Origin: Arctopsyche grandis
Taxonomy: Eukaryota; Arthropoda; Insecta; Trichoptera; Hydropsychidae
Length of the DNA stretch: 64,000 nucleotides
Assembly: GCF_051622035.1 (NCBI RefSeq)
Contig: NC_135358.1
Coordinates: 436,501-500,500 of the forward strand
Direction: 5' to 3'
Below, one piece after another: positions 22,749 through 35,170 of this stretch (the first letter of the stretch is position 1; every line of letters begins with the position of its first letter). A program made the position numbers and the translations under genes. Below the pieces are notes generated by a model, which did no database searches, was not told the origin of the DNA, and saw only the letters and a program-made list of their open reading frames with translations.

Positions 22749-25700
22749 ATGACGGAATTGGTGCTCGTGCCGATGAAGCGGGGGGAGTCGGCGGAGTTGT
22801 CGCGCGCGTTGAGATCGCTGCTGCAGGCCGCCGCCAGCACCGCCGACGCGCCCTCCGACTGGGCCTCTGCCGCCGCCTCTCTCGCCAACCTTCGCACGGC
22901 CGCCCTTCGCATCTCAGATCCGCCCCAAGACCTGCTCCCCCACCTCTACAAGTGCGCAACACCACACCACACCACACCACACCACACCACACCACTCATC
23001 ATCCATGACTCATCCGTCACCGACCGCCATTATCGCCCGTCACTCTATCTCTCTGCCTGTCTTACCTGCCTTTATTCGTTTTGTGCAATTTTATCGATTC
23101 GGCACAACTCGATCCCGCTCCCCTTTACATACATATATACATTAAGAGGGCTGAACACCAGCGCCTTGTCCATACAAACGTATTACACTCCTCCCTTCCT
23201 CAATTATGGCACTAGACAAATTATTTTTTAATATGCTATGGATATCCACACCATTGACATGTTTCTGTCGTTTTATTTTTTTGATTTGTTTTTTTTTTTT
23301 ATAGGAGCGCTAGGAGCGGCCAAACATCTATAAAATCGCCTCTTTTTTTACACCTACGAAAAGAGTCCAGCGTGCTTATTTGACGGTTGATTTTTAAAAA
23401 AATACGACCACACATACATAGAAAATATCTTTCTCATACCGATGATGAAATTTTTTTTTTGAATTGGTCCAGTTTTTCGCAGGAGAAAACTGGAGAATAC
23501 GAAACCTCGATTTTGTCGATTTAAAATAGATGTTATCTGGTTGAGGCGCAAATGTTGCATTCACTAAATATATATATTGAAGAAAGGATCAACAACAAAA
23601 TTAAGGTTTCGGGTATCCAGCCCTCTTAACCCTTTGCCTGTGGCATTAAATATAGCGAACAAGCACTGTAGGCGGCACCTGTTTCGCGGATTTTTTCGAT
23701 TTAAAATACGTATTATCTGGTCGAGGTCCAACTGTCGCATTCACTCAATATATACAATTAAGGTTTCAGGTATACAGCCCTCTTAACCGTTTGCCCGCGG
23801 CCGTCTTCTATGTAAGCTTTGGGCGACAAGCCTGTAGCGCGGTTGTCTTCCATAGAATTTCTGAACTTTGCACAGGATTTTGAGGCTTATATGCGCCTAT
23901 TTCAACTGTTTTAAGGTTCAAAATTGGTTGAATATATTACTGAGAGTTGAATGCCATCTATTCAATTTGCTTAAAATGAATATATACCAGTCAAAATTAG
24001 TTTTTTGTGGAACCATACTGAAACTTCGTTTATGTGACGTCACGTCTTCATACAATTGAGACGATGCGTCTCAATTGTATGAAAAATGATTATTTAACAA
24101 TTAAGCCAAAACTACCAGATATATTATGTATTTTATTGTTTAAAATTATACTTTGTGTTAATTAACATGTCTGGTTACTTGAGTAAATATTAAAATCTGT
24201 ATTTAAGGTCGAAAACTCGATTGCCAAATTCGCGAAACAGGTGCCGCCTACAGGGCTTGTTCGCTATATTTATTGCCGCGGGCAAAGGGTTAAGAGGGCT
24301 GTATACCTGAAATTTTAATTTTGTTGCCGTTCCTTTCTTCGACATATATATTGAGTGAATGCGACAGTTTCACCTCGACCAGATAATACGTATATTAAAT
24401 CGACAAAATCGAGGTTTCGTATTCTCCAGTTCTCTCCTCCGAAAAACTGAACCAATTCAAAAAAAAATTTCATCATCGGTATGAGAAAGATATTTTCTAT
24501 GTTTGTGTGATCGTATTTTTTTAAAAATCAACCTTCAAATAAGCACACGCTGGACTCTTTTCGTGGGTGTAAAAACGAGGCAATTTTTATTTGTCACGTT
24601 CCAGGAAAATATTTATTTAATTTTTATTTACTACTTGGTTAACCAACCAAGTTTCTTTATTATTATTATTAAAATGTTACATTTATCTTATATTATAGAT
24701 ATATTCGAAAAACGATAGATTATGGAACGATGACTTTTATAATAGGAGACACGTAGAACTATTTCACTATAACTTTAACTTTCGTTCACTTTATTCTGCT
24801 GCTGTGCTGATCGTTATTTGCGGACGCGTTCTCGGAGTCTTTATGATGACGACTGTCACTCTCAGAGTCGATGATGATGACTGACTAATGCGATCGAATG
24901 GCGATCTATATAAATGATTTGTTATCTTATGGGCTGGGCACATTCCTGTATTATCTGAATATCCTATTACAGGAATTTTTATAGTTTTGTTATTCACGTA
25001 TATGAGCGTGTGAAAAGTACATTTGATATTGTGGGAACTAGAGTGATAAGCGGGGTACATAACAATATGTTTGGCGGCTCCTAACTACTATAAAAAATAA
25101 CTAATCAAAAAAATAAAACCACAGAAACATGCCAATGGTGTGGATATCCATAGCATATTAAAAAATAATTTGTCTAGTGCCATTATTGAGGAAGGGAGAA
25201 TTGTAATACGTTTGTATGGACAAGGTTGTATCTCAATATATTTATATATCGACAAATGATTTAAAATTGAGTCATCCAAATTTTTAGAAATAATATTAAA
25301 TGTGCTGGTTTTATTTGAAAATAATAGTCACCTTAATCTACATACATATACATATCTACATACGTATGTACTGTGTTAATTTCGACGTTAACCCGTTCTT
25401 TTCGTTTCTACGTTCTAGCTATTGCGATCAGTTGAATTCTTTAGAAGAAAAGATTTCTACGCAAAACATCACCGCGTTCAAATGGAGGGATGCTTTCGAT
25501 AAAGGACGTCTCTTCGGCGGCAAGACCAGCCTCAGTATGTCGCAACTGACAATTTTCAACTTTCAACGTTATCGCCATCTTTTATTTCAATTGCACGATT
25601 TCTGTTACAGCTCTCCATTCGCTCAGCTATGAGAAGTTCTGCGTCCTCTTCAACATAGCCGCCTTGCAGAGTGCGATAGCCGTCGACAAGCCGACAAACG

Positions 25701-28700
25701 ATGACGACGGACTCAAATCGGCCGCTAAACTGTTCCAGGTAACGTCGTCGATCATTCTTTTCTTTCCTTTCCATCGAATTGATTGATTAAACATTGATAG
25801 TGTTTTTAGCAATCTGCGGGCATCTTCAAGCATCTCAAGGAGACCGTGGCGATGGTCATTCAGGAGAGTCAACCCACATCCGACATCACCCCCGACGCTC
25901 TGGCAGCCTTCCAGCATTTGATGTTAGCTCAGGCTCAAGAAATCATCCTTCTCAAGGCGATCAACGGTTCGTGTGTTTGTATTTTATTTTAATTTTCAGC
26001 GATACATATATATATTGTTTTTTTTTTCATTTTCGATTGTTTTCAGACAATATGAAACATCCGTATATTCCGTTCATCGCAAATCAGTGCAAGGAATTGT
26101 ATAGCATAGCTTTGAAAGCCATTCAAAAGGAAAACGTAAAACAGATTCTAGACAAGGAGTGGATTTCGATTGTGAGACATTACTATGCTTAAATTCGTTT
26201 GTATTTTAAACAAATTTCGCGACTCACTGAGTTTGTATTATTGAGTTTAGGTTTCGACGAAACAGATAGCTTGCGAAGCTGTCGCATTTTTCTACTACAG
26301 TTTGCATTTTAAGAGTCAAATGTCTGTCGGGCAAGAAATCTCCTCTCTACAGGTATGTTAGTGTATTTTTCTCGTTCGAATTCTGGTTTTTTTTTTTAAC
26401 TGCATTTTCTGCGTTTTCAGCATTGTATAGAGCTGTTCAAGAGCGCTCAGACGACTCGCGGAAAACTCTCCATATTCCAAGAGCAATTTACCAAAGCGCA
26501 GAGAAATTTGAACGAAGTCAAGAAAGATAACGATTTGATATATCACGATATAGTTCCCGATGTCGAGAAGCTGGAGCCGCTCGGTAAAATAGCTCTCGCC
26601 AATCCGCTCGCTTTGCCTCAAAAGTGGAGCGACAAGGGTTCAGGTCTGTAGATGTTTTCAAGTCTGGAATATTTTCATATGTATTTTTAAATTGCGTCCT
26701 CTCATTGTTTGGTTTTGTTTTCTTTAGATTTGTTCGAATCGCTGGTGCCGGTTCCCGTCAGTCAAGCTATGGCCGCTTATGAAGTTAGGAAAAACGAATT
26801 GGTCAACGCTGAAATCAACAAATTGAGAGAGAGCACTCAAATGCTCAATAGGTTCGGCATTTCGCAACGCTTACTTACTTTTTTTATAATTCATTTTCAT
26901 TCTTAAATATTTGCACGTGTATTTTTTTTTTTACAGTACGTTGGCATCGTTAAATTTACCGGCTTCGATCGAACAGACTACGGGCACGGAGCTGCCACAG
27001 TCGATCAAGGACAAAGCCGACACTCTCAAAGAATCCGGCGGTGTTGAAGGTCTTCAATCACTAATGCGTGACCTTCCTGAACTTTTGCAGAGAAATAATG
27101 ACATCCTCAATGAGGTTTTTTAAAATTGTGCTTTCTTTAATTTACACTTAGAGTTTATTTTGCGATAATCATGAAAATTTAGCGCTCGTACATATGTACA
27201 TATGTATATGTAAATACGCATTTGATGCTTTCTTACAGTCGGAACGGATGCTCAGAGAAGAAAGCGAAGCTGACAACCAACTCCGCGCCCAATTTGGTGA
27301 GCGTTGGACTCGCACACAATCCGATAAACTAAATCCAATGTTCATTTCGAACGCTTCCAAGTACAGACTGATTATTGAAAATGCGATGACGGCTGACGGC
27401 ATCGTTCACGAGAAGTTTGAGAAGCACCGTGAGGGAATGGAACTTTTGAGCAAAAGTTTGAGTGAACTGGAAGCCAATATACCGACATCGTCCTCCGGCG
27501 GCGTAAGAGACAGCTCCTCGGTGATGGCTCTGCGAAAGCTCATGGAGGATGTAAGTCTATTTGAAGTCGGCTCGTTCTTTACCCTGAATATTTTTACGCT
27601 CGCTCATTTCACAGGTCGAGACGATCAAAGCCGAGAGGGATGTGATCGAGTCGGAGCTCAAGTCTGCCACTCAGGATATGAAATCCCAATTCCTCGGTGC
27701 TCTGAGTCAAGACGGAGCGATCAGCGAAGCGGGGCTTTCTATCGCCGCTCTCGGCAAATCTTACGGTCCTCTGCAAAAACAAGTCGCAAGCAGTATTGAA
27801 AGACAAGACAGTCTCATCAAGGATATTCAAGTATTGAAAATGTTCATAAATGTTCGACGTGTAAATATTGGCGATTCGACAGTTGATTCGAATAATTGCT
27901 TTTTCCAGAATGCTAATGAAGTTTTCGTGGCGGAGAAAGGGGGAAGTGGAGGCGGTCGTGAGACAAAATTGTGTCAACTTGCAGCCGCTCACGATGCTTA
28001 TTGCGATTTGTTGTCAAATCTAAAGGAAGGCAATAAGTTCTACAACGACTTGACCCAGGTTAGTGTTTTCCCCGATTAAAATTTATAAAACGAAGTTTAG
28101 ATCAAAGGATGTTGCATATATTATGTGAACTGTATATTTTACAGTGACCTGAAATGTATACTACACTTGTAGTTTACTAATATATCTTCTATATATGTAT
28201 ATAAAAATCAATGTCTGTCACATGTGCGTTCCTATACCATTCAACCGATTGTGATGAAACTTACATGAGTTATTGTGTGAATGCCTGCGATGGTTTCTTG
28301 TAAAAAAAAATCGCCCAAAAACAGGAACGAGTGGCATTGCAATGCAATAATTTCAAATGTATTCGCGTTGCCACCTGCGTTGTTAGGGTAAAATAAACAA
28401 CTGAATAGTTTCAAATGTCTCACCTTATCATTACTGTATATTAAGTATTAATTTGAAACTGAAACATTTACTTTACAAAACACATCGACAAACGGAACGG
28501 GAATTGCATGCGTTATTGTGGCATTGTAACGCATACCGGGTGCAGCTAGTATAATATAAATACATATATCTTCTATATATGTAGTATTGTTGCGTAGGGG
28601 TGGGTGGAGGATCCAAGTAAAAGGCCAAAGTCGTGTCGCAGCATTGATTGGTGATTAAGGAGATACACGCACTGGCAGTGCTCCGTCCAGAATGTTTTGA

Positions 28701-29815
28701 TACCGCCTTATAACGGACAGGTCGCTCAGGGCATCTTCGACGTCCGGTTACTTCCCTATTGTTTAGGCATGTACCCGGATATGTATTCCCACGACACTCA
28801 GTCCCACGCTATCGGTCACTTCTGAGAAGGGGCTAATTCGGTGGCCATTGTTTAGCCTACTTGCACTTAGTCTGGAGATAATCCTTGAAACCAATTATAA
28901 CGGTCACACAGTCTCTGGGATGCTGCTCGGCCTAATCCGATTGCACTTATTCGGCGTACAGGATAATATAAATATATATATACATATTTTTTTTAGAAGC
29001 TCTTGAAGTTTGTCGTATAAAATTTATACCATTTTTTATAACTTCTAAGCTAAAAATTTGTTATGTAAATCTGTGAAAATTAGATATTTAATCAATTGAT
29101 ATTTTCAGCTTTTAGTCACATTCCAAAACAAGATATCTGATTTCTGTTTTGCAAGAAAAACTGAGAAAGAGGAACTGTTAAAGGATCTTACACACGAGTC
29201 TTCTCGGGTAGGATCTGTAGGACCTGCTCCGACTCCACCACAACATCATAACGTTACTCCTCCAGGTATATACATACATACATGTATAAACACATTTTTG
29301 TATATGTACATATATGTAATTTATTTTCAATGACATATTTTGATATAGAACCTAGAGCTGGCGGTACTGCTCCACCGACGACTACCAGCGCAAGTCTACC
29401 GTATCCGACAGCGGGTCACGGAAACATGCCTGTGCCTTATGGAGCTCCGGGCCACGCGCCTTACCCGACTTATCAGCCGGCTCCGATGCCCCAAGGATAC
29501 AATCCATATGGAGTGCCATACCCGAGTAAACTCACTCTCCATTTTTTTTACTTATAAAATACACATATAAGAATCGAATGTCAAACTTGAACGATTGTTT
29601 CAGGTGGGGGATATCAAGGATTCCCGCAATCTCCGTACGCTCCTCATCCGCTGCAATACCCGCAACAGAGCAATCCGTACCAGCAGCCGAACCAGTATCC
29701 TCAGGGAATGCCGCAGTATCCTCCGGGCGCGCCCCAGTATCCGGGCGGGGCTCCTCAGTACCCGGGAGCCCAACCTCAATTCCCTCAATATCCCCCGCAG
29801 CCTCCACAGTGGTGA
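22749..29815 (+). CDS. ALIX: ALIX / PDCD6IP, ESCRT-associated BRO1-domain adaptor, 15 exons
   Basis: Exons: 22749-22951, 25419-25534, 25611-25738, 25810-25966, 26047-26171, 26251-26352, 26421-26643, 26728-26851, 26937-27114, 27239-27550, 27615-27830, 27909-28058, 29109-29265, 29349-29525, 29604-29815. All junctions are GT-AG and phases agree, giving 859 residues (human about 868). Order: BRO1 domain (about 1-360; [29 protein letters not shown]), V domain (about 365-700; [37 protein letters not shown]), then a Pro/Tyr/Gln-rich tail (about 700-859). Known role: cytosolic adaptor that links CHMP4-type ESCRT-III and YPxL cargo in endosomal sorting, abscission and membrane repair. The tail keeps a PYPTY...GYNPY segment like the ALG-2-binding region, but no PSAP/PTAP motif is visible. 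The first ATG of the BRO1 frame is taken as the start. Intron 1 is 2.5 kb and repeat-filled; most others are under 150 bp. Confidence 0.96.
22964..22997. repeat. (ACACC)n microsatellite in ALIX intron 1
   Basis: CACAC/ACACC repeats occur immediately after the exon 1 donor. Confidence 0.8.
23150..25240. mobile_element. Large foldback element in ALIX intron 1
   Basis: Outer arms at about 23155-23300 and 25080-25235 pair (AATATGCTATGGATATCCAC with GTGGATATCCATAGCATATT). Inner arms at about 23312-23690 and 24235-24590 pair for ~350 bp (GCGGCACCTGTTTCGCG with GCGAAACAGGTGCCGCC). A perfect small hairpin at 24049-24082 (CATACAATTGAGACG and its reverse) marks the centre. 23687-23805 is a partial direct repeat of the left inner arm. 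The right side is longer only because an LTR-like element inserted into it. No transposase frame is visible. Confidence 0.8.
24592..25064 (+). mobile_element. LTR-like insertion (family D) in the right foldback arm
   Basis: Sequence beginning TGTCACGTTCCAGG and ending GGGTACATAACA interrupts the arm exactly where the left arm is continuous (GAGGCGATTTTATAG, then ATGTTTGGC). A TATA-like CTATATAAAT lies near 24906. Flanking 4-mers are only partly alike (TATT, ATAT). It is the same size class as the other solo LTRs here. Confidence 0.5.
28185..28549 (+). mobile_element. Complete non-autonomous Helitron, family 2, in ALIX intron 12
   Basis: It starts TCTTCTATATATGTATATAA after an A, passes through AATGTCTGTCACATGTGCG, and ends GCATACCGGGTGCAGCTAG before a T. 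It includes GGAACGGGAATTGCATGCG, the reverse of the GTTCCC region in the 17853 and 18478 copies. 365 bp with no coding capacity. Confidence 0.75.
28588..28960. mobile_element. LTR family C copy, 3' end damaged, in ALIX intron 12
   Basis: It begins TGTTGCGTAGGGGTGGGTGG like the 10440 copy and shares ACACGCACTGGCAGTGCTCC. The expected GTACGTAACA end is replaced by GGCGTACAGG, and no 4-bp duplication is seen. A second Helitron-like start (ATCTTCTATATATGTAG) lies just before it at 28568. Confidence 0.6.
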
Positions 29816-30560
29816 AATCATCCATATGCACACACACAAACATACATATATATATATATTTGCATTTGCAGTTGTTGATTTTAGTACTAAATTGTTGTCG
29901 ATTAGAGATTTTTAAAGATGATGAAATTATAAAATCGCACACATAATATACACACACACACACACACACACACTTACACACAGAAATCAATTTAGAGGTC
30001 AACCGTGATAGAGACGGCCTTACAACTGTGATAGCTTTCACACAATATTATTTATATATATATTCTAATTTATCCACAGGTGTGTAATTATTGAAATTAT
30101 TTTTTACATGTACGATTTTCAATCGACGCAATCATACAATATTTTTCTTTTTTTTACTACCCAGTCATTTGCTATTTGTTTTATTGTTATGGAAGCTTTA
30201 ATCATATGAATGTTGAAAATAGAATATTTTTTTATATATATGGCGGCTGAATTTATCTCTGCAATGGTTTTTCCAAAATGAAGCTTTCAAATTTGTAATA
30301 TAAGATTTTATTTCCAATGAATTGTATTTGCTTTTTATATATGTACGTATGTATAATATACAATACATCAATTGAATTTTTTTTTTTCTATAAGCTAAAA
30401 TCAAATATTTTTTGTATGTTTATTAATATGGCATTATTGTGCAGAAATACCTTGATAAATGAATTCTCTCATGATATACATACATATTATATTTTATGCT
30501 ACTTTATATTTGAATGTTATTATGTTCACAATTAAATTTTGAAATATACAATTGAATAAA
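29816..30560 (+). promoter_or_regulatory. Probable ALIX 3' UTR with polyadenylation signal
   Basis: AT-rich sequence with a (CA)n run at 29949-29972 follows the stop. An AATAAA at 30555-30560 lies in front of an A/T-rich stretch and is a reasonable cleavage signal. The exact 3' end cannot be fixed. Confidence 0.45.
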
Positions 30561-31425
30561 AAAAATGTTCGTTTTACTTAAACTGTGGAGTTATTGCAGT
30601 AATAAAAATAAAATTTTATTACTTGGCAATGAATAGGGTAAGGTAAGTCATGTCTACTTCAAGAGGCAATCGTCAATAGTGAAGACTTCAATTCGAAAAT
30701 TATATTCGTGGCGTCGGCTGGTGAAATAATACATAGTTTTAAAAATTTACACAGGTGTATTTGGATTATATGTATAGTCCCAAGACCTTCATTTTCACCT
30801 TTTTTGTACCCGTTTTAAAAAGTTGTATCCTTCATAGATATTAGATTTTTCCAAATTAGCAATGTTCATATGCCAATTTATTAAACTTATTTTTCCATTT
30901 AGTATTACATATATTCGACATATATGTAAACATAAATAAACTTAGAGAATCATCCCATGCAACGCTCGAGGACGAGAGTGATGATCACATTTTTCTAACA
31001 CTGATAATATTTTACTCGCATATTCCAGTAGGAAATCAAATAATTTTATTTTACTACCGCCATCTATATATAAAACTAAAGACTACATAGACGATACCCA
31101 GATTTAAAATTTGCAAACTTCAAACGATATTTTACCTCTATCGTAATGGCGGAGGCTCCATTGACTTATATTGATGACCAAAATGAGCAATATGGAAAAG
31201 TAGGAAAACAATCGGATAAAAGGCAAAATTTTTCCTGAATTGTAATCGTAAGTGAAACGTGAAGGATGTTTGTAATAATAATAAAAATAGTGTTTTTGAC
31301 TATTATAACGATATATGTACATGGTCCTCATGAGCTCAATCTGTGGAAACCTCCATAATTAAGTTCTCTCTCTTGATAGAATTTTTTTTTAGATTTAGCC
31401 TTTATATGAAGAAATATAAATATTA
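30561..31425. other. Intergenic sequence, no gene seen
   Basis: No coding or repeat structure that I can define. Confidence 0.4.
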
Positions 31426-31429
31426 CCCC

Positions 31430-31930
31430 TATTTATTTCCCACTGCCTTTTTACAAGGTATGCTAGGCTTTGACTCACTATCTTCGAGAAGAATTATTGC
31501 CATTTCCAATATTTCTTTGGAGTATTAAAGGGAAGAATCGACAACCCTTCGATTTTATTGGAATTTAAATTTTCGGCGCCTGAATGCGGTAGAGCTTTGC
31601 GTCATCATTTACTTTTCCAACCTATTCATGCGAAAACGTCTGCTTTCAATAACTCGTCTCTTGTAAAGGCTATCCGGTTCCTTAATGTGATTGATGAGCA
31701 TTTGGACCTGTTCAATTGTCATGTTGATGAGCTGGTTAGTTTCTTGAGATTCAACACGAGACTATTTGAATGAGATGAATGATTGGAATTTTTATTGTTT
31801 TTATTTTGTTATTTCTTTCTTTTGTTTTGTAAAACTGGTGTGACGCTTTGGGGCAACCTGTCAGGTCACACTGGTCATTTTATTGTTATTATTATTACAA
31901 ATAATAAATTGAATAAATAAATAAATAAGA
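31430..31930 (+). pseudogene. 3' end of a decayed jockey-type LINE
   Basis: A frame around 31450-31525 reads GMLGFDSLSSRRI. After an in-frame stop, 31558-31773 reads FSAPECGRALRHHLLFQPIH, then NSSLVKAIRFLNVIDEHLDL. This is the usual C-terminal pattern of insect jockey-type ORF2 proteins. It ends in an AATTGAATAAATAAATAAG tail. The 5' part is absent. Confidence 0.6.
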
Positions 31931-32012
31931 ACCTAGAACCCAGTAAATAAATAAGAACCCAGTCTCAAAGGAAGATAATACTTTAGTGAGATTTTTTTAT
32001 TAAATTTGATCA

Positions 32013-32440
32013 TAGCTCGGCCGTTAAGCTTCTGCTTAGCGTCGAGAAGCGCTGGGTTCGATCCCAGGGCCGGGCCTCGAGTGAAAATGAATTATTCAAA
32101 GTATGCTGTTGGTCAGACTTGGATTTGTGACTCCAGGTTGATCGTTTCCTATCAGAGTTTGCCAATTTTCTCTGATTTCATTGTTGAAACGGTTCCCGGA
32201 AAAAAATGGCTAAAATCCTTCCTATACAATATGTCACCTATAATTTGTGATTGATTAATGTGCAATAAATAAGTTTGTGTACAATTTGATAGATGTCTCA
32301 TTGATTTGCGAGTTTTTGAGTGTCTCGTAATTCAGTGACTTATATAAAAAAAAATGCTGCATTGTAATTGGCCAGGAAGACGCATTGGGGTTTACTTGTA
32401 AGGCCTTCTTGGTATATATGTAAAAAATAAATAAATATCC
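32013..32440 (+). mobile_element. tRNA-derived SINE, second copy
   Basis: An A-box-like TAGCTCGGCCG (32023-32033) and B box GGTTCGATCCC (32055-32065) are followed by the same body as the 5548 copy (GTCAGACTTGGAT, AATTGGCCAGGAAG, GGGGTTTACTTG) and an ATAAATAAAT tail. Confidence 0.8.
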
Positions 32441-32687
32441 TACATAGAACTTGTTTGTCATAAACTTGGTTATACCATTGAAAAAAGAAGCACCGTGTAT
32501 TTTTATTTCATTTATTTTTTTATCATTTTCAAGTGCATAAATAAATAATGAAGTTTACAGGAATTTCAGATAAGATGTAAATAAACTCATATCGGTTCAA
32601 GTATATTTTTTACATCTGCTACATAATTAACATTTTAAAATAAAATTTAACTATCGATAATAAACAAGTGTGTGTTTACAAGTAAAT

Positions 32688-34089
32688 CTAAAATTTCGGT
32701 GCTTCGGATTTAACGGTAACATCGTCGTTGCCTGCATTATATAACTGAAAAATAAACAGATAAATCGAGTTTAATTAAGAATTAACTAGATTAAATTGTC
32801 GAATTTCGAAGTCGAATACCTTATATTGCTTTTGTTTATATTCCTGGAACGGCTCAGGGTTGGTTTGACGATTCCATGACACGTCGGGACTGCGGGAGGC
32901 CAGACGAAGGGTGTAAAGACCAGCCACCGCACATCCGAAACCGACGAATGCAAACAGCGGAATTAACTGAAACGTACAACGGAAATATTATATTATAAAC
33001 CCCTGAAATCAGTGCAAATTTCGTACCAAATAAATCAAATTTAAAAAAATGTTTTGTATGTATATTATATCAGTGAGATTTTTATCAAGGCGTGTGAAAA
33101 AAAACCTGATAATTTCATTTTTTTTAGTTTATCAGTCGTGATTGAGTCCGTGTGGTGTTCACATTTACACTTCGAATAGTTTTAGTGTCATATGGTGTAT
33201 ATATTTCAATTTATGTAATCGAAAATGGTGAAATGTCTCAGTTCGATTCTCGAGGTATCTGAAAAATCAATACTGCTACTCAAATTTTTCATATTTTAAC
33301 AATTATTCTTTCAGATATGGTTGTGCTGATTTTTTTTGTAAGACATTGAGGATATTAGTCATCTGAAAGTTTCCGCTGTATACGTGTGTAAAATTTATTG
33401 AAAGCTTAAAATAAAATATCTGAAACGTTACATTACCAAACGATTTAAAAAATAATTCTATATAATAATACGCTTTTACTCATTCGACATATCCTCAGTC
33501 TAAAAGAAGAATTTTCTATTATCCAAAAACAATCTTTTTCAGAACTAGCTTGCACTTTTTGAATTTCTTCAAAATAGAAAAATTTCCCCTGGCGTTGATA
33601 GCGTTTAAGTATTAAAAAAATATTCATATAAATTTCAATAACTGACTAAAATTTTTAAACAATAAATGGAAACTGTTCAAATCTTTTATTACCAATAGTA
33701 TTATCTACAGTTGCAGCTGCTTTAATTAAAAGACACGTTATGGATGTATGTAGATTTTGCATTATTATTTTAATAATAGTGTGTTAATGAAAAATTTTAT
33801 TTATTTTTATTATAATTCATTTTATTATTTGTAGAATCGTTCGAGTGTTTTTTGTTGTCAAAATTAGTATGAGTTGTACATATAATTTCATAGTTTGAGT
33901 TAAATATAAACATGTGCATGCATATAAAAGTATATTAAATTAAAATTAGACAGCGATTAAGTTAGGTTAGGTATGAGTATACGTCAATATGTAATGGTTA
34001 TGTAAGTTGACGGGGAAGATGGGAGCAAATGTTGGAACGGATCCCACCGAGGGGTGTTGTTTCATGCCAGAAACGCTGAAGCCCTTCAT
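32688..34089 (-). CDS. NDUFA4: NDUFA4 (MLRQ) respiratory-chain subunit, 3 exons
   Basis: Minus-strand exons are 34089-34048, 32966-32820 and 32744-32688. Spliced, they give 81 residues, the usual length of the family. The order is MKGFSVSGMKQHPS, then LIPLFAFVGFGCAVAGLYTL (the single membrane helix), RLASRSPDVSWNRQTNPEPF, EYKQKQYK, and the C-terminal KSEAPKF. Conserved landmarks are KxHPSLIPL, SPDVxW, NPEP and the QYK junction. Known role: a small inner mitochondrial membrane protein, first assigned to complex I and now usually placed with cytochrome c oxidase. Intron 1 is 1,081 bp, intron 2 only 75 bp. An upstream in-frame ATG would add about 49 non-homologous residues, so I chose the internal ATG that matches the family start. 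The 3' UTR probably ends near 32510 (TTTATT on the plus strand). It is convergent with ALIX. Confidence 0.93.
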
Positions 34090-34524
34090 GATGTGGCCGT
34101 CGAGGTGTCCGAAAGAATCGAGGAAGAGTGGAGAGCAAAGAGTACGAATGTCCGAGGAAAAACGGACTGAAGCCTCGATCCGAGCTGCAGAACGACAGCA
34201 CACTACTACTCCACTGCTGCCAACATCCACATCCACAAATATATTCGCACTCGCACCATTATTACAATATTTACATTTTGCATACAGATGTGTATATAAT
34301 ATATACTATTATAGGGGGGTTGAAGGTTTTGGACCGTTTCCCGGCCTATGGAAATTCAGTTGAATTTTGAAGAGGATCTTTATTACTCGTTTAATACAGG
34401 TGTATTTGTATGTACAGCGAAGTAGGTAGAGGATTCACTGGAACGAGCTAGGTCGAGTTCCTGAAGCTCACTGACATCTGGGGACGATGCACTTGTAGGA
34501 ATCTCGTCATCGTCATCGTCATCG

Positions 34525-34635
34525 AAACATTCGAGAATATTCCACAACAACAAACCACATTCCTCGCAGAACTCACCACACGTACACAACACGTGCACTT
34601 CTTGGAATCAATCGCCAGTTCCTTCGAGAATGTTC
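34525..34635. promoter_or_regulatory. Heat-shock-element-like arrays in LTR-A copy 2
   Basis: ACATTCGAGAATATTCC (34527-34543) and TTCGAGAATGTTC (34623-34635) carry alternating TTC/GAA pentamers at canonical spacing, about 440-550 bp upstream of the NDUFA4 start codon. Confidence 0.5.
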
Positions 34636-34995
34636 CACCCCTCACACTCGAGCGGAACGAAACCCAGACGACGCACACCTGCAGCCATTATATTAAACTC
34701 AAGCGGAACGCCCCTACCAGTCGAGCGGAACCAAAACGGTCGAAACACGCCGCCACCATTAAACTACATCGAGCGGAACGGCGCCAATCATTCCAGAAAA
34801 TTCTACCCCTCGACAAAAGCAAATTTCTCGCTTACGCATCAACAACCACCACCATCGGTCAGGTGATTCCAGAAACACTACAAAAGGAGGTACAACCCAA
34901 ACAACGCCAGTCGACCCACAGCATCAAGCGTCGACACACAGCACCAGACCAGTCGACCCACAGCAGCAAGCGTCGACACACAGCAGCAGACCAGA

Positions 34996-35170
34996 GACCT
35001 TCTGAACATAGCCGAATAACGAGCCAGCAACACACTGCCGCATCCAGAGACCTTCTGAACATAGCCGAACGACGAGCCAACAACACACTGCCGCATCCAG
35101 AGACCTTCTGAACATAGCCGAACGACGAGCCAACAACACACTGCCGCATCCAGAGACCTTCTGAACATAA
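34996..35170. repeat. 53-bp tandem repeat inside LTR-A copy 2
   Basis: Units start GACCTTCTGAACATAGCCGA at 34996, 35049 and 35102, with a partial fourth at 35155. LTR-A copies 1 and 3 have fewer units. Confidence 0.85.

Noticed and set aside
34090-34236. N-terminal extension of NDUFA4 from an upstream in-frame ATG
   Set aside because: The extra residues do not match the family and the internal ATG gives the standard 81-residue protein.
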